Source of the DNA: JAICIG01 sp035532215
GTDB taxonomy: Bacteria > Planctomycetota > Planctomycetia > Pirellulales > JAICIG01
NCBI GenBank assembly: GCA_035532215.1
Contig: DATKRK010000019.1
Span: 1 to 11,202 of the forward strand
DNA: 11,202 nt
Reading direction: 5' to 3'
Part shown: one piece after another, positions 1 to 6,722 of the stretch
Position numbering within the stretch: the first letter of the stretch is position 1
How the letters are laid out: each line of letters opens with the position of its first letter
The notes under the pieces: generated by a model
Database searches by the model: none
Told to the model about the DNA's origin: nothing
What the model saw: only the letters and a program-made list of their open reading frames with translations
Program-made: the position numbers and the translations under genes

Positions 1-131
1 GGCGCCGCCGCGCCGAGTCTGGCGCCGGATACTTCTTGAGCGATTGCGTTTTGCCCCACCATCAGCCTTTCCGACCTGCGGTCCTCTGGTTCTGCGCGCC
101 CGTTCACCAGGGCATCGGTTAAAATCCGTGA

Positions 132-495
132 ACGGTTACCGATGGGACGACCGGCCTTTTGGCCACGATCACCGACGCCAGCGGCACGAAAACGTTCTCC
201 TACGACAAGTGGCGGGCGGTGACGAAGATCACGAACCCCGATGGCACATATCAGCTTTTCAGCACGCCCGACGATCAGGGGATCGTCGATACTTCGACGG
301 GCGTGGGCACGCAGACGAACCCGGCGCCCTTGTTCTACGCCGCGCAGGTCGATGGCACGCAGACCGATGAACGGGTGAAAAGGTGTCAGGAACCATTGAT
401 TGTCGATCGCAGAAACCGACCGCGACGGCCGGGTTCGGGATTTCACTTACGACCAGCTGAACCGGCAAACGGCCGAAGAGTGGATGGCCGAATAA
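132..495 (+). pseudogene. Rhs/YD-repeat protein remnant, frame-disrupted
   Basis: Two stretches of Rhs-like coding sequence survive here in different frames. The first, about 132-377, reads TITDASGTKTFSYDKW, then ITNPDGTYQLF, the style of wall-associated YD repeats. The second, about 400-495, is one frame later and reads DRDGRVRDFTYDQLNRQTAE before a stop at 493-495. A REP-like motif at 378-397 sits at the junction between the two and a second begins inside the final stop codon. The upstream frame closes with a stop at 129-131, so no intact start is visible. Rhs proteins are large secreted or cell-surface toxin-carrier or polymer proteins. Only about 120 residues remain, so this is a dead fragment or the decayed tail of a gene outside the window. 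The repeat signature is clear; the original product and boundaries are not. Confidence 0.6.
378..397 (+). repeat. REP-like motif copy 1
   Basis: The 20-mer AAAAGGTGTCAGGAACCATT differs at one position from the two copies flanking the transposase at 552-1235. It lies in direct orientation to copy 2, 116 bp upstream of it, inside the Rhs remnant. Such motifs are the usual substrates or flanks of RAYT transposases; the assignment follows from this spatial association. Confidence 0.7.
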
Positions 496-513
496 AAGGT
501 GTCAGGAACCTTT
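494..513 (+). repeat. REP-like motif copy 2, left arm of RAYT inverted pair
   Basis: AAAAGGTGTCAGGAACCTTT lies 38 bp upstream of the transposase start. It is the exact reverse complement of copy 3 at 1224-1243, so the two form a perfect 20-bp inverted pair enclosing the gene. Its first bases overlap the stop codon of the Rhs fragment at 493-495. Confidence 0.8.
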
Positions 514-551
514 ATATTGACGCGAGGACCGAGATCGGCTAGCTTGCCTGC

Positions 552-1235
552 ATGGGAAGGCCGCATCGAGCCGCAGAGGGCGGGTACGTTTATCATGTGC
601 TGAACCGCGGCAACGCGCGGATGAGCGTGTTCGACGACCAGCGCGATTACGACGCTTTCGAGCAGCTCCTGGCCGAAGCCGCCGAGCGCAGCGAAATGCG
701 GCTGTTGGCGTATTGCCTGATGCCCAACCATTGGCATCTCGTCGTCTGGCCCCGGCGCGACGGCGAGTTGTCGCGGTTCGTCGGCTGGCTGACGCTGACG
801 CACACCCAGCGTTGGCATGCGCACCGGCATTCGGCCGGCTCCGGGCACGTCTATCAAGGCCGCTTCAAATCGTTTCCGGTTCAAGGCGACGAACACTTCC
901 TCACGCTGGCGCGATACGTCGAGCGCAACGCCTTGCGCGGCGGGCTGGTCCGTCGCGCCGAAGCCTGGCGTTGGTCGAGCCTGTACCGCTGGCTGCGCGG
1001 CCCGGCCGAAGACAAGCCGTCGCTGGCCGCCTGGCCGCTGGCGCGCAAAGCCGGCTGGGTCGAGCACGTGAACGCGCCGCAAAGCGAGGCGGAACTGGCG
1101 GCCATTCGCCGCAGCCTCGAGCGCGGCAGCCCCCTGGGCGGCGAGAAGTGGACCCAGCGCGCCCTTGGCCAACTCGGCTTGGAATCGACCCTCCGCCCCC
1201 GCGGCCGCCCCAGGAAGCTAAACAAAGGTTCCTGA
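552..1235 (+). CDS. REP-associated tyrosine transposase (RAYT, Y1_Tnp/IS200-like)
   Basis: This 227-aa protein belongs to the Y1 HUH endonuclease transposases related to IS200/IS605 TnpA. RAYTs are known to nick single-stranded REP sequences through a covalent tyrosine intermediate. The HUH pair is seen in MPNHWHLVVWP (H60, H62). The catalytic tyrosine is Y122 in RYVERNALRGGLV, the usual position in this family. The N-terminal GGYVYHVLNRGN and the VYQGRFKSF segment are also typical. The C-terminus is basic and ends near GRPRK, which resembles a minor-groove (AT-hook) contact. The length fits the family and no frameshift is visible, so the enzyme may be active. The gene sits between inverted REP-like motifs, and its last residues and stop lie inside the right-hand motif. 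The ATG at 552 gives the family's normal N-terminus; no good ribosome-binding site precedes it. Confidence 0.93.
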   Translation: MGRPHRAAEGGYVYHVLNRGNARMSVFDDQRDYDAFEQLLAEAAERSEMRLLAYCLMPNHWHLVVWPRRDGELSRFVGWLTLTHTQRWHAHRHSAGSGHVYQGRFKSFPVQGDEHFLTLARYVERNALRGGLVRRAEAWRWSSLYRWLRGPAEDKPSLAAWPLARKAGWVEHVNAPQSEAELAAIRRSLERGSPLGGEKWTQRALGQLGLESTLRPRGRPRKLNKGS

Positions 1236-1243
1236 CACCTTTT
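1224..1243 (-). repeat. REP-like motif copy 3, right arm of RAYT inverted pair
   Basis: AAAGGTTCCTGACACCTTTT is the exact reverse complement of copy 2. It encodes the last residues (KGS) and the TGA stop (1233-1235) of the transposase, so gene end and repeat are physically merged. Confidence 0.8.
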
Positions 1244-1345
1244 CCAGGCCCGTTTTCAAAGCTCGCCCTCAAGCCGCCCCCAAGTATCGCCGCGTTCGCT
1301 TCGACGGCCAACCGGTCTACAAGCGGAAGGACGCAGGCCGCCGTA

Positions 1346-1403
1346 GCACCGAAGGTGCGTCATTCGATAGCCCAGGGCTATCGAATCGGACCCCTTCGGG
1401 GTC
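1346..1403. repeat. Three consecutive perfect hairpins
   Basis: Three palindromes follow one another within 58 bp. GCACC-GAA-GGTGC is at 1346-1358. TTCGATAGCCC-A-GGGCTATCGAA is at 1363-1385, an 11-bp stem with a one-base centre. GACCCC-TTC-GGGGTC is at 1389-1403. No T-tract follows, so a simple intrinsic terminator is unlikely. The arrangement resembles a dispersed palindromic repeat unit. The rest of 1244-1551 holds no gene I can support. Confidence 0.7.
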
Positions 1404-1465
1404 GGAATTCACTGCGGAAAACGTCGCGTAAAAAACAGGACGACGTTTGATGGTCGGCTTAGTCA

Positions 1466-1485
1466 CCGCCAGCTAAAGCTGGCGG
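1466..1485. repeat. AGCTTTAGCT-family palindrome, left of membrane gene
   Basis: CCGCCAGCT-AA-AGCTGGCGG is a 9-bp perfect stem with a 2-nt loop. A degenerate inverted relative, containing GGCAGCTTTAGCT, lies at about 1537-1558 and overlaps the stop codon of the minus-strand membrane gene. A near-identical palindrome lies on the other side of that gene at 2610-2629. Confidence 0.7.
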
Positions 1486-1551
1486 CAGACGTTACTGGCG
1501 CAATTCCGTCGGCGTGTCGTCGTACATTTCTCATTGCCGGCAGCTTTAGCT

Positions 1552-2493
1552 TCAGCCGCGCTTCTCAGTTGGATCGCCGCGACCTAATGCCTTCGCCGCG
1601 CCGGGCTGGAACAGCCAGTGGAAGAAAACGCAGACTAGGCCGAAACAGGCCGCTAAGACCCACGTGCCGACGATGAACTGTCGCGCAACAGACATCCCAT
1701 AGACCTCCCATGGCCCGTCATGCTCCCAGACCCTGGCGCCCCACGCGCCCCACGCAAATACCAGCGGCATCAGAACGAGAATGGCGGCGCCGGCTGAGAA
1801 GACGCGGAAGCGGCCGCGGCCTTCGATCGCGCCCACACTCAGCGCGCCGGGAACGAATGTGCATAACGCCGTCCTGAGGGGAACGCGGGCGGCGAAGCCG
1901 CTCTGCTTGTCGGGGGTTGGCAACTGGATCATCAGCGCGGCCAACGCGGCCATCGCCATCGCCGGCGCCAGCCAGCGCGTCGCGAAGCTTCGGCCACTGA
2001 ACGCGACGGTATTCTGGCCTCGCCGCAAAAACGAACCGTACAGCGCGCAGGCGAAGCCGCTGCACGGCGCACATATCCAGAGGGCCGTGATTTTGTCTCT
2101 GAAATGGTACGAACTCATCCCCAGCGTGCTGGCCGCATCGGCGAGGCGCGCATCGGCGACCACGTACCAAGCGGACTCCGCCGCCTCGGAGCAGAGCATT
2201 GCCAGTGGTACGGTCGCGGGAAAAACCGCGCCCAAACAAAAACACCGAGCGGCGCCGTCTTGCGCGACGGCGCCCGCGATGAGCGCGGCGGGAAAGACCA
2301 GGCAGGCGGCCGATCGCAGCAGGGCCTGGGCGTGAATGGCGAAGCCCATGTCGCTCCAACTCCAACCGACGCCGCCGCCAAGCACCGGTCTTCCTGGGGG
2401 AAGGGGTAGCGGCGCCGCCGATGCCGCCGCCAGACAGGCCAACGTCGTCGCGAACCACAACATGCGCAGCGAGAATTGGAGACGAGAGGGCAT
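1552..2493 (-). CDS. Polytopic membrane protein of unknown function
   Basis: I do not recognise this 313-aa protein. It begins MPSRLQFSLRMLWFATTLAC, a start resembling many planctomycete inner-membrane proteins (RLQFSLR followed directly by a hydrophobic helix). About eight hydrophobic segments are visible, near residues 9-27, 59-78, 84-103, 136-156, 174-190, 206-222, 232-252 and 273-294, joined by short polar loops. No catalytic motif or soluble domain is evident. The open frame extends upstream to 2613, but those 40 residues are polar and begin inside a repeat, so I place the start at 2493. No Shine-Dalgarno is seen. A TATACT box ends 6 nt before the ATG, which would fit a leaderless transcript. 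The stop lies in a degenerate AGCTTTAGCT repeat. The gene is opposite in strand to the SulP cluster and is unlikely to be part of it. Confidence 0.72.
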   Translation of the reverse strand: MPSRLQFSLRMLWFATTLACLAAASAAPLPLPPGRPVLGGGVGWSWSDMGFAIHAQALLRSAACLVFPAALIAGAVAQDGAARCFCLGAVFPATVPLAMLCSEAAESAWYVVADARLADAASTLGMSSYHFRDKITALWICAPCSGFACALYGSFLRRGQNTVAFSGRSFATRWLAPAMAMAALAALMIQLPTPDKQSGFAARVPLRTALCTFVPGALSVGAIEGRGRFRVFSAGAAILVLMPLVFAWGAWGARVWEHDGPWEVYGMSVARQFIVGTWVLAACFGLVCVFFHWLFQPGAAKALGRGDPTEKRG

Positions 2494-2609
2494 GCGGTCA
2501 GTATACAGGGCGGATCGAACCTGTGCGCCCACAGGTACTGATACCGTTTGCGAGCATGTCAAGGAAAAAGGGCGAATTGGAAGAACGAGCTTGGCCCCAT
2601 CCGTGTTTG

Positions 2610-2629
2610 CCACCAGCTTTAGCTGGTGG
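2610..2629. repeat. AGCTTTAGCT-family palindrome, right of membrane gene
   Basis: CCACCAGCT-TT-AGCTGGTGG is a 9-bp perfect stem with a 2-nt loop. It is the same family as the palindrome at 1466-1485. Together they bracket the minus-strand membrane gene and its upstream region. Confidence 0.7.
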
Positions 2630-2729
2630 GGCTCGGCGTCCCCTGGCCCGCCTTCGACGCCAAGCTTTCCGAATTGTAAGCAAACAGGCGCTATGCACGG
2701 CCCCGAATCGAGTTGATAATCTGGACCAT

Positions 2730-2758
2730 TTGGAAACCGATTCCCGAACGGTTATGCT
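2730..2758 (+). promoter_or_regulatory. Candidate sigma70-type promoter for the SulP gene
   Basis: TTGGAA (2730-2735) and TATGCT (2753-2758) are separated by exactly 17 bp, the optimal spacing. The predicted start near 2765 would give a leader of about 185 nt that contains the tandem 14-mer at 2809-2836. The match is moderate and the sequence alone does not prove activity. Confidence 0.35.
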
Positions 2759-2808
2759 TGGGGCCGCCCGGTTCGAAAGTTCGGATGCGCAAATGGCGGT
2801 TCAACAAT

Positions 2809-2836
2809 GATCCCGAAATGGCGATCCCAAAATGGC
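2809..2836. repeat. Tandem 14-bp repeat upstream of SulP, possible operator
   Basis: Two adjacent 14-mers, GATCCCGAAATGGC and GATCCCAAAATGGC, differ at one base. A further AAATGGCG core occurs at 2791-2798, giving three cores at 2791, 2816 and 2830. Tandem half-sites downstream of a candidate promoter are compatible with a regulator-binding site, but no regulator is shown to bind. The remaining gap (2630-2949) holds no gene I can support. Confidence 0.4.
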
Positions 2837-2949
2837 GCCGCACAGCTCGCACACGCCTCGCCGTTTTCGCAAAACCCGGCCTCGAAACAGCCTTGTCGGC
2901 AGCTTCCTGGCCCCCGAGTTCCTGACGTCAGACTTCCTGACGGCGGAAC

Positions 2950-4722
2950 GTGCAGCCCCCCTCCAAAACTGAGCCTACCCCCGTGTCGTACGCTACAGAT
3001 TCCGCTCGCGTCAAAGCTCCCGAGAACGGCTTCGCTGGTTTAAAGCACTGGCAATACGATCTGCGTTCCGGATTGATGGTGGCGATGATTTCGCTGCCGT
3101 TCTCGATGGGCATCGCGATCACCTCGGGCGCCCCGCCGATTTGCGGAATCGTGTCGGCGATCATCGCCGGGTTCGTGCTGCCGTTTTTGGGCGGGTCGTA
3201 CGTCACGATCAGCGGGCCCGCCGCGGGTCTGGCGCCGGCGATCTATGGGGGCATTGCGGCGTTGGGTGCGTCGTACCTGGGCGCCGGCGCGTCTTTCGAC
3301 GAAATCATGGCGGCCGGCTATCCGCTGGTGCTGGTCGCCATTTTCTTCGCGGGCGTGCTGCAGGTCGTGCTCGCCAAATTGAAAATCGCGCGGCTGAGCG
3401 CGATTTTCCCCGCCGCCGCCATCGAGGGCATGCTGGCGGCGATCGGGTTGCTGATCATCGTCAAGCAGCTCCCTCTTTTCCTGGGTCAGAAGTTCGAGGC
3501 GCACGAGTTTTGGGAGATGCTCGGGGAAGTTCCGCACAAGCTGAACGGCCTGGACAGTGAAACGTTCCAGGTGCTGGGCCTCGGCGTGGGATGCCTGGCG
3601 CTGTTGTTTCTGATGGCGTCGATTCCCGCGCGATTGCTCAAGATCATGCCGCCGCCGGTGTGGGTGTTCGTCATCGGCACGGTCATTTCAAGCCAGTTTC
3701 TGCACCTCGACAAGCGTTTCTTGATCGACGTGCCCGACCCGCTCGAGCACGGCATCGTCTTGCCGCAATTCGGCGAGCTATTCGGCAATTCGCAACTCTG
3801 GGGGCACGCCGCGTATCTGGTGTTCCTGCTGTTGCTGGTCGACGGCACGGAGTCGCTGGCGACGATCATGGCCGTCGACAAGCTCGATCCGTACCGCCGG
3901 CGTTCGAGCCCCGACCGCACGCTGCTGTCGATGGGCGTGTCGAACGTCGCCTCGAGCGTGCTGGGCGGGCTGACCATCATTCCGGGCATCGTCAAGAGTA
4001 CGGCCAACATCATGGGGGGCGGCCGCACGCAGTGGGCCAACTTCTACAACGCCTGCTTCCTGTTGACTTTCCTGTTGTTGGCGCGGGGCCTGATCAACAT
4101 GGTTCCTTATGTGGTCCTGGCCTCGATCTTGACGTTCGTCGGATTCAAGCTCTGCCGGCCGAAGGTCTGGGCGCACGTGGCCCACATCGGCACGGAGCAA
4201 TTCGTGATCTTCGCCTTCACGGTGCTGGTCACCGTGACGACCGACTTATTGATCGGCATCGGCGCCGGCATCGCTTTGAAATTGGCGCTGAACCTCTGGT
4301 ACCTGGGCCTGGCCTATCGCCTGGGCGGCAACGGCCGCCCGACGCCGGGCCGCCTGACACAAATCGCCAGCTTGTTCCGCAACCCGGTCGACGATCGCGA
4401 GTTTTCCGAGGGAGTCTACGAACTGTACCTGACGCGGCCGCTGGTTTGCTTCAACTTGTTTCACGTGCTCCGCGAGTTGCAGCAGATTCCGGCCGAGGCC
4501 AAGGCGGTCAAGCTGCACTTCACGAAGCTGGTTCCACTGGTCGACCATACCACGGCGGAATTGCTGTTCCATTACGTCGAAGATTACAATTCGCGGCAAT
4601 TGCCCATGGAGCTGGTAAACTGGGAGCAGCTCAAACCGTTGTCGAGTCACCCCAGCGCCATTCAACTGGGGCTGTCCGCCGAACTGATCGAGTCCGTGCC
4701 GCCGAGCGTGGAGGCTGCGTGA
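2950..4722 (+). CDS. SulP-family anion (probable bicarbonate) transporter with degenerate STAS domain
   Basis: This 590-aa inner-membrane protein is a SulP/SLC26-type secondary transporter. A short polar N-terminus precedes many hydrophobic segments between about residues 41 and 455. The family core is visible: LPFSMGIAITSGAPPICGIV (49-68), the GGSYVTISGPAAGLAP region (81-96) and the DGTESLATIMAVDKLDP segment with downstream N332 (298-341). Residues about 485-575 form a STAS-like cytoplasmic domain. Its usual switch region (normally D-S-x-G-like) reads VPLVDHTTAELL (528-539), so it diverges from the anti-sigma-antagonist consensus. SulP proteins carry sulfate, bicarbonate or other anions, and SulP-carbonic anhydrase fusions are known. 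The carbonic anhydrase 257 bp downstream therefore favours bicarbonate. The start is GTG at 2950; another GTG at 2983 is also possible, and neither has a strong ribosome-binding site. Confidence 0.92.
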   Translation: MQPPSKTEPTPVSYATDSARVKAPENGFAGLKHWQYDLRSGLMVAMISLPFSMGIAITSGAPPICGIVSAIIAGFVLPFLGGSYVTISGPAAGLAPAIYGGIAALGASYLGAGASFDEIMAAGYPLVLVAIFFAGVLQVVLAKLKIARLSAIFPAAAIEGMLAAIGLLIIVKQLPLFLGQKFEAHEFWEMLGEVPHKLNGLDSETFQVLGLGVGCLALLFLMASIPARLLKIMPPPVWVFVIGTVISSQFLHLDKRFLIDVPDPLEHGIVLPQFGELFGNSQLWGHAAYLVFLLLLVDGTESLATIMAVDKLDPYRRRSSPDRTLLSMGVSNVASSVLGGLTIIPGIVKSTANIMGGGRTQWANFYNACFLLTFLLLARGLINMVPYVVLASILTFVGFKLCRPKVWAHVAHIGTEQFVIFAFTVLVTVTTDLLIGIGAGIALKLALNLWYLGLAYRLGGNGRPTPGRLTQIASLFRNPVDDREFSEGVYELYLTRPLVCFNLFHVLRELQQIPAEAKAVKLHFTKLVPLVDHTTAELLFHYVEDYNSRQLPMELVNWEQLKPLSSHPSAIQLGLSAELIESVPPSVEAA

Positions 4723-4801
4723 AGCGCGAGTTGATTGCGGTTTTCACGCCTCGTTGTTCTACACAGCTTCTTTCGTTCGATGATCCAGTCCGGAAAACTT
4801 T

Positions 4802-4807
4802 TATACT
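4802..4807 (+). promoter_or_regulatory. Possible -10 box upstream of the carbonic anhydrase
   Basis: TATACT in an AT-rich context lies between the SulP and carbonic anhydrase genes. No convincing -35 is found at 16-18 bp spacing. If used, it would separate carbonic anhydrase expression from SulP and place the 21-bp inverted repeat in the leader. Confidence 0.25.
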
Positions 4808-4839
4808 GTGCCCGGCTAAGAATGAGGCGTGTGTTGGTC

Positions 4840-4892
4840 GTGGGGCGGCCTTCCAGGCCGCCGGCCATTGACGGCCTGGAAGGCCGCCCCAC
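4840..4892. repeat. Perfect 21-bp inverted repeat between SulP and carbonic anhydrase
   Basis: The arms are GTGGGGCGGCCTTCCAGGCC plus one further G (4840-4860) and its exact reverse complement (4872-4892), around an 11-nt loop. No T-run follows, so it is not a textbook intrinsic terminator, though the hairpin could still attenuate or stabilise the transcript. The GGCGGCCTTCCAGGCCG core looks like a dispersed genomic repeat rather than gene-specific DNA. Confidence 0.85.
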
Positions 4893-4979
4893 ATGCCGCC
4901 CAAGCGTCTCGTTGGCGCCCGCGTGCGGTATATCTAGCATGAATGCCTGGGCTAAGTCAAAGAGGCGGAGAGACGGCTC

Positions 4980-5936
4980 ATGAACACGATCGACTACATC
5001 TATCGCTTCGACCCTCAGAATCCGACGGCCAAGTCGATGCCGCCCGACGCCGAAGCCGCCCGGCGCACGCTGGAAGAGGGCAATCGGATGTTTTCGCAAT
5101 GGATGGAAAGCTGCCGCACCAGCGCCATCTCGACGGGCGAGCCGCGCTACGTCGTGCCCTGCAACGGCCTGGAAGTGGGCATGGTGCGCAGCCAGGGGAC
5201 GATGCCCAAGCCGTCGCCGTTCGCCGTGGTGGTGGGCTGCTCCGACGCGCGCGTGCCGACCGAAATGGCGTTCGGCCAGGGCTTCAACGATTTGTTCGTG
5301 ATCCGCGTGGCCGGCAACGTGCTGGGCGACGAGTGCCTGGGCAGCATCGATTTCGCCCTGAATTCGCTCAGCGAGAGCGTCAAGGTGGTGGTCATGCTGG
5401 GCCACAGCGGCTGCGGCGCCGTGACGGGCGCCGTCGACGCCTATTTGCAGCCGCTCAAGTTCTGGTCGAAGTCGATCTCGCCGAACCTGCGGGCGATCGT
5501 GCAGCGCATCTTCGTCGCCGTCCGCGAGGCGGCCAACGGCTTGGAGCGGGTTTGGGGTCCCGACGCCCGCCAGCAGCCCGGCTATCGCGAAGCGCTGATC
5601 GAAACGGCCGTGTGTTTGAATGCAGCCCAGTCCGCGTACAATCTCCACCAAGAGGTGGAGCGGGCCGGCAAATGGGAAATCGAGGTACTGTACGGCGTCT
5701 ATAACCTGTATACTCATAAGGTGAGTACGCCCTTGCAATCGTCGCGCTCGGTGGACGCCGTCACCAACCTGGCATACGCGCCGACGAACCCTCGCGACTT
5801 CAACCGTCTGGCGGTTGAAGTGGCCAGCCACCTGCAGGCTGGCTCGACGGTTGGCTCGACGGCGGGCGCGGCCCGCGAGGCGGCCGGCCACTCGCCGAAC
5901 GGCGAACACGAGGCGATCGAGACGGAGCTTGGATAA
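4980..5936 (+). CDS. Beta-class carbonic anhydrase with C-terminal extension
   Basis: This 318-aa protein should catalyse reversible CO2 hydration to bicarbonate with a Zn2+ ion. The beta-class active site is complete: VGCSDARVP carries C87 with the D89/R91 dyad, and LGHSGCGAV carries H142 and C145. The supporting IRVAGNVLGDE segment (108-118) is also present. No signal peptide is seen, so it is probably cytoplasmic. Beta enzymes are usually about 200-230 residues; here the N-terminal arm is long, and the last 70 residues form an extra tail ending in an Ala/Gly/Glu-rich stretch. GGAGAG at 4967-4972, 7 nt before the ATG, supports the start. The SulP transporter lies upstream and the HTH-EIIA gene 69 bp downstream. 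An in vivo partnership with SulP, supplying or consuming transported bicarbonate, is likely but inferred. Confidence 0.94.
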   Translation: MNTIDYIYRFDPQNPTAKSMPPDAEAARRTLEEGNRMFSQWMESCRTSAISTGEPRYVVPCNGLEVGMVRSQGTMPKPSPFAVVVGCSDARVPTEMAFGQGFNDLFVIRVAGNVLGDECLGSIDFALNSLSESVKVVVMLGHSGCGAVTGAVDAYLQPLKFWSKSISPNLRAIVQRIFVAVREAANGLERVWGPDARQQPGYREALIETAVCLNAAQSAYNLHQEVERAGKWEIEVLYGVYNLYTHKVSTPLQSSRSVDAVTNLAYAPTNPRDFNRLAVEVASHLQAGSTVGSTAGAAREAAGHSPNGEHEAIETELG

Positions 5937-6005
5937 AATCGCACGGAAAATGCGAACGCCCGCCGCGACTGGCGCCCGACGGCCACGGCAAGGGAATAGA
6001 GATCG

Positions 6006-6722
6006 ATGCAGTTAACGCTTCGCGATATTGCGCGGTTGATGCAAGTTCCCGAGAGAACGGTCCATCGCTGGGTTCAGGACGAATCGCTCCCCGCACGGCT
6101 GGTCGGGGGCCAGTACCGCTTCAATCCCTCGGAGCTGTTCGAGTGGGCTTCGCAGCAGAGGCTGGCCGTGCCCGAAGAGTTGCTGGTCGAACAGGGCCAG
6201 GCGCACTGCGATTCGGAGAGTCTGGCCGGCGCTTTGACCGCTGGCGGCGTGTTGTTCGACGTGCCGGGCGGCGATCGCCGGGCGGCGCTGTCGGCCGTCG
6301 TCGAGCGCCTGCGGTTGCCCGACGGTTTCGATCGCCGCCGGCTGCTGGACCTGTTTCTCCATCGCGAGGCTCAGGGCTCGACGGCGGTGGGCGACGGCAT
6401 TGCGATCCCGCATCCGCGATATCCGGTCGTGTTGTCGGTTCCTTCGACCTCGGCGACGCTTTGCTTTCTATCGCATCCGATCGACTTCGCGGCGGCCGAC
6501 GGCAAGCCGGTCGACACGCTGTTCGTGCTCGTGTCTCCCACGGTTCGCAGCCATTTGAAAGTGCTCTCGCAACTGGCTGCGGCGCTGCGCGGGGAGGAGT
6601 TTCGACAACTCGTGCGGCGCAAGGCGACGGCGGATGAGATCGTCGGCGCCGCGGTGCGCTGTCAGAACGCGGCGGCGAACGGCAACGGCGGCTCGCACGG
6701 GCGCAAGTCGAGGAGCGCTTGA
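6006..6722 (+). CDS. Helix-turn-helix fused to PTS EIIA (PtsN/fructose-type) domain
   Basis: This 238-aa protein joins two modules. Residues about 2-50 (LTLRDIARLMQVPERTVHRW, then a GGQYRFN wing) form an excisionase/MerR-like helix-turn-helix. Residues about 72-220 form a PTS EIIA type-2 domain with the phospho-acceptor motif GDGIAIPHPR (H136). H183 in SHLKVLSQLA is the second conserved histidine of this fold. EIIA domains accept phosphate from HPr; PtsN-type members regulate rather than transport sugar, and no EIIB or EIIC partner is nearby. The combination suggests a DNA-binding protein whose activity or partners depend on phosphorylation state. The stop (6720-6722) overlaps the ATG of the next gene by one base, implying translational coupling to the redox subunits. 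AAGGGA at 5990-5995 is the likely ribosome-binding site. Domain calls are firm; the regulatory role is inference. Confidence 0.88.
   Translation: MQLTLRDIARLMQVPERTVHRWVQDESLPARLVGGQYRFNPSELFEWASQQRLAVPEELLVEQGQAHCDSESLAGALTAGGVLFDVPGGDRRAALSAVVERLRLPDGFDRRRLLDLFLHREAQGSTAVGDGIAIPHPRYPVVLSVPSTSATLCFLSHPIDFAAADGKPVDTLFVLVSPTVRSHLKVLSQLAAALRGEEFRQLVRRKATADEIVGAAVRCQNAAANGNGGSHGRKSRSA

Noticed and set aside
1246..1431. Open frame with protein-like start (FDGQPVYKRKDAG) after the RAYT
   Set aside because: No start codon or family could be recognised and it runs through the triple hairpins; at most a gene remnant.
2494..2613. Forty-codon N-terminal extension of the membrane protein
   Set aside because: It is polar, begins inside a repeat and would hide the RLQFSLRML-type start typical of such proteins.
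2919..2941. Two TTCCTGAC direct repeats and a TGACGTCA palindrome just before the SulP start
   Set aside because: They are short and could be chance; the similarity to the REP-like motif covers only 9 bases.
4662..5909. Long minus-strand open frame (415 codons) opposite the carbonic anhydrase
   Set aside because: It lies antisense to a gene with intact catalytic motifs, is His/Arg/Ala-rich without domains and reflects GC-rich third positions.
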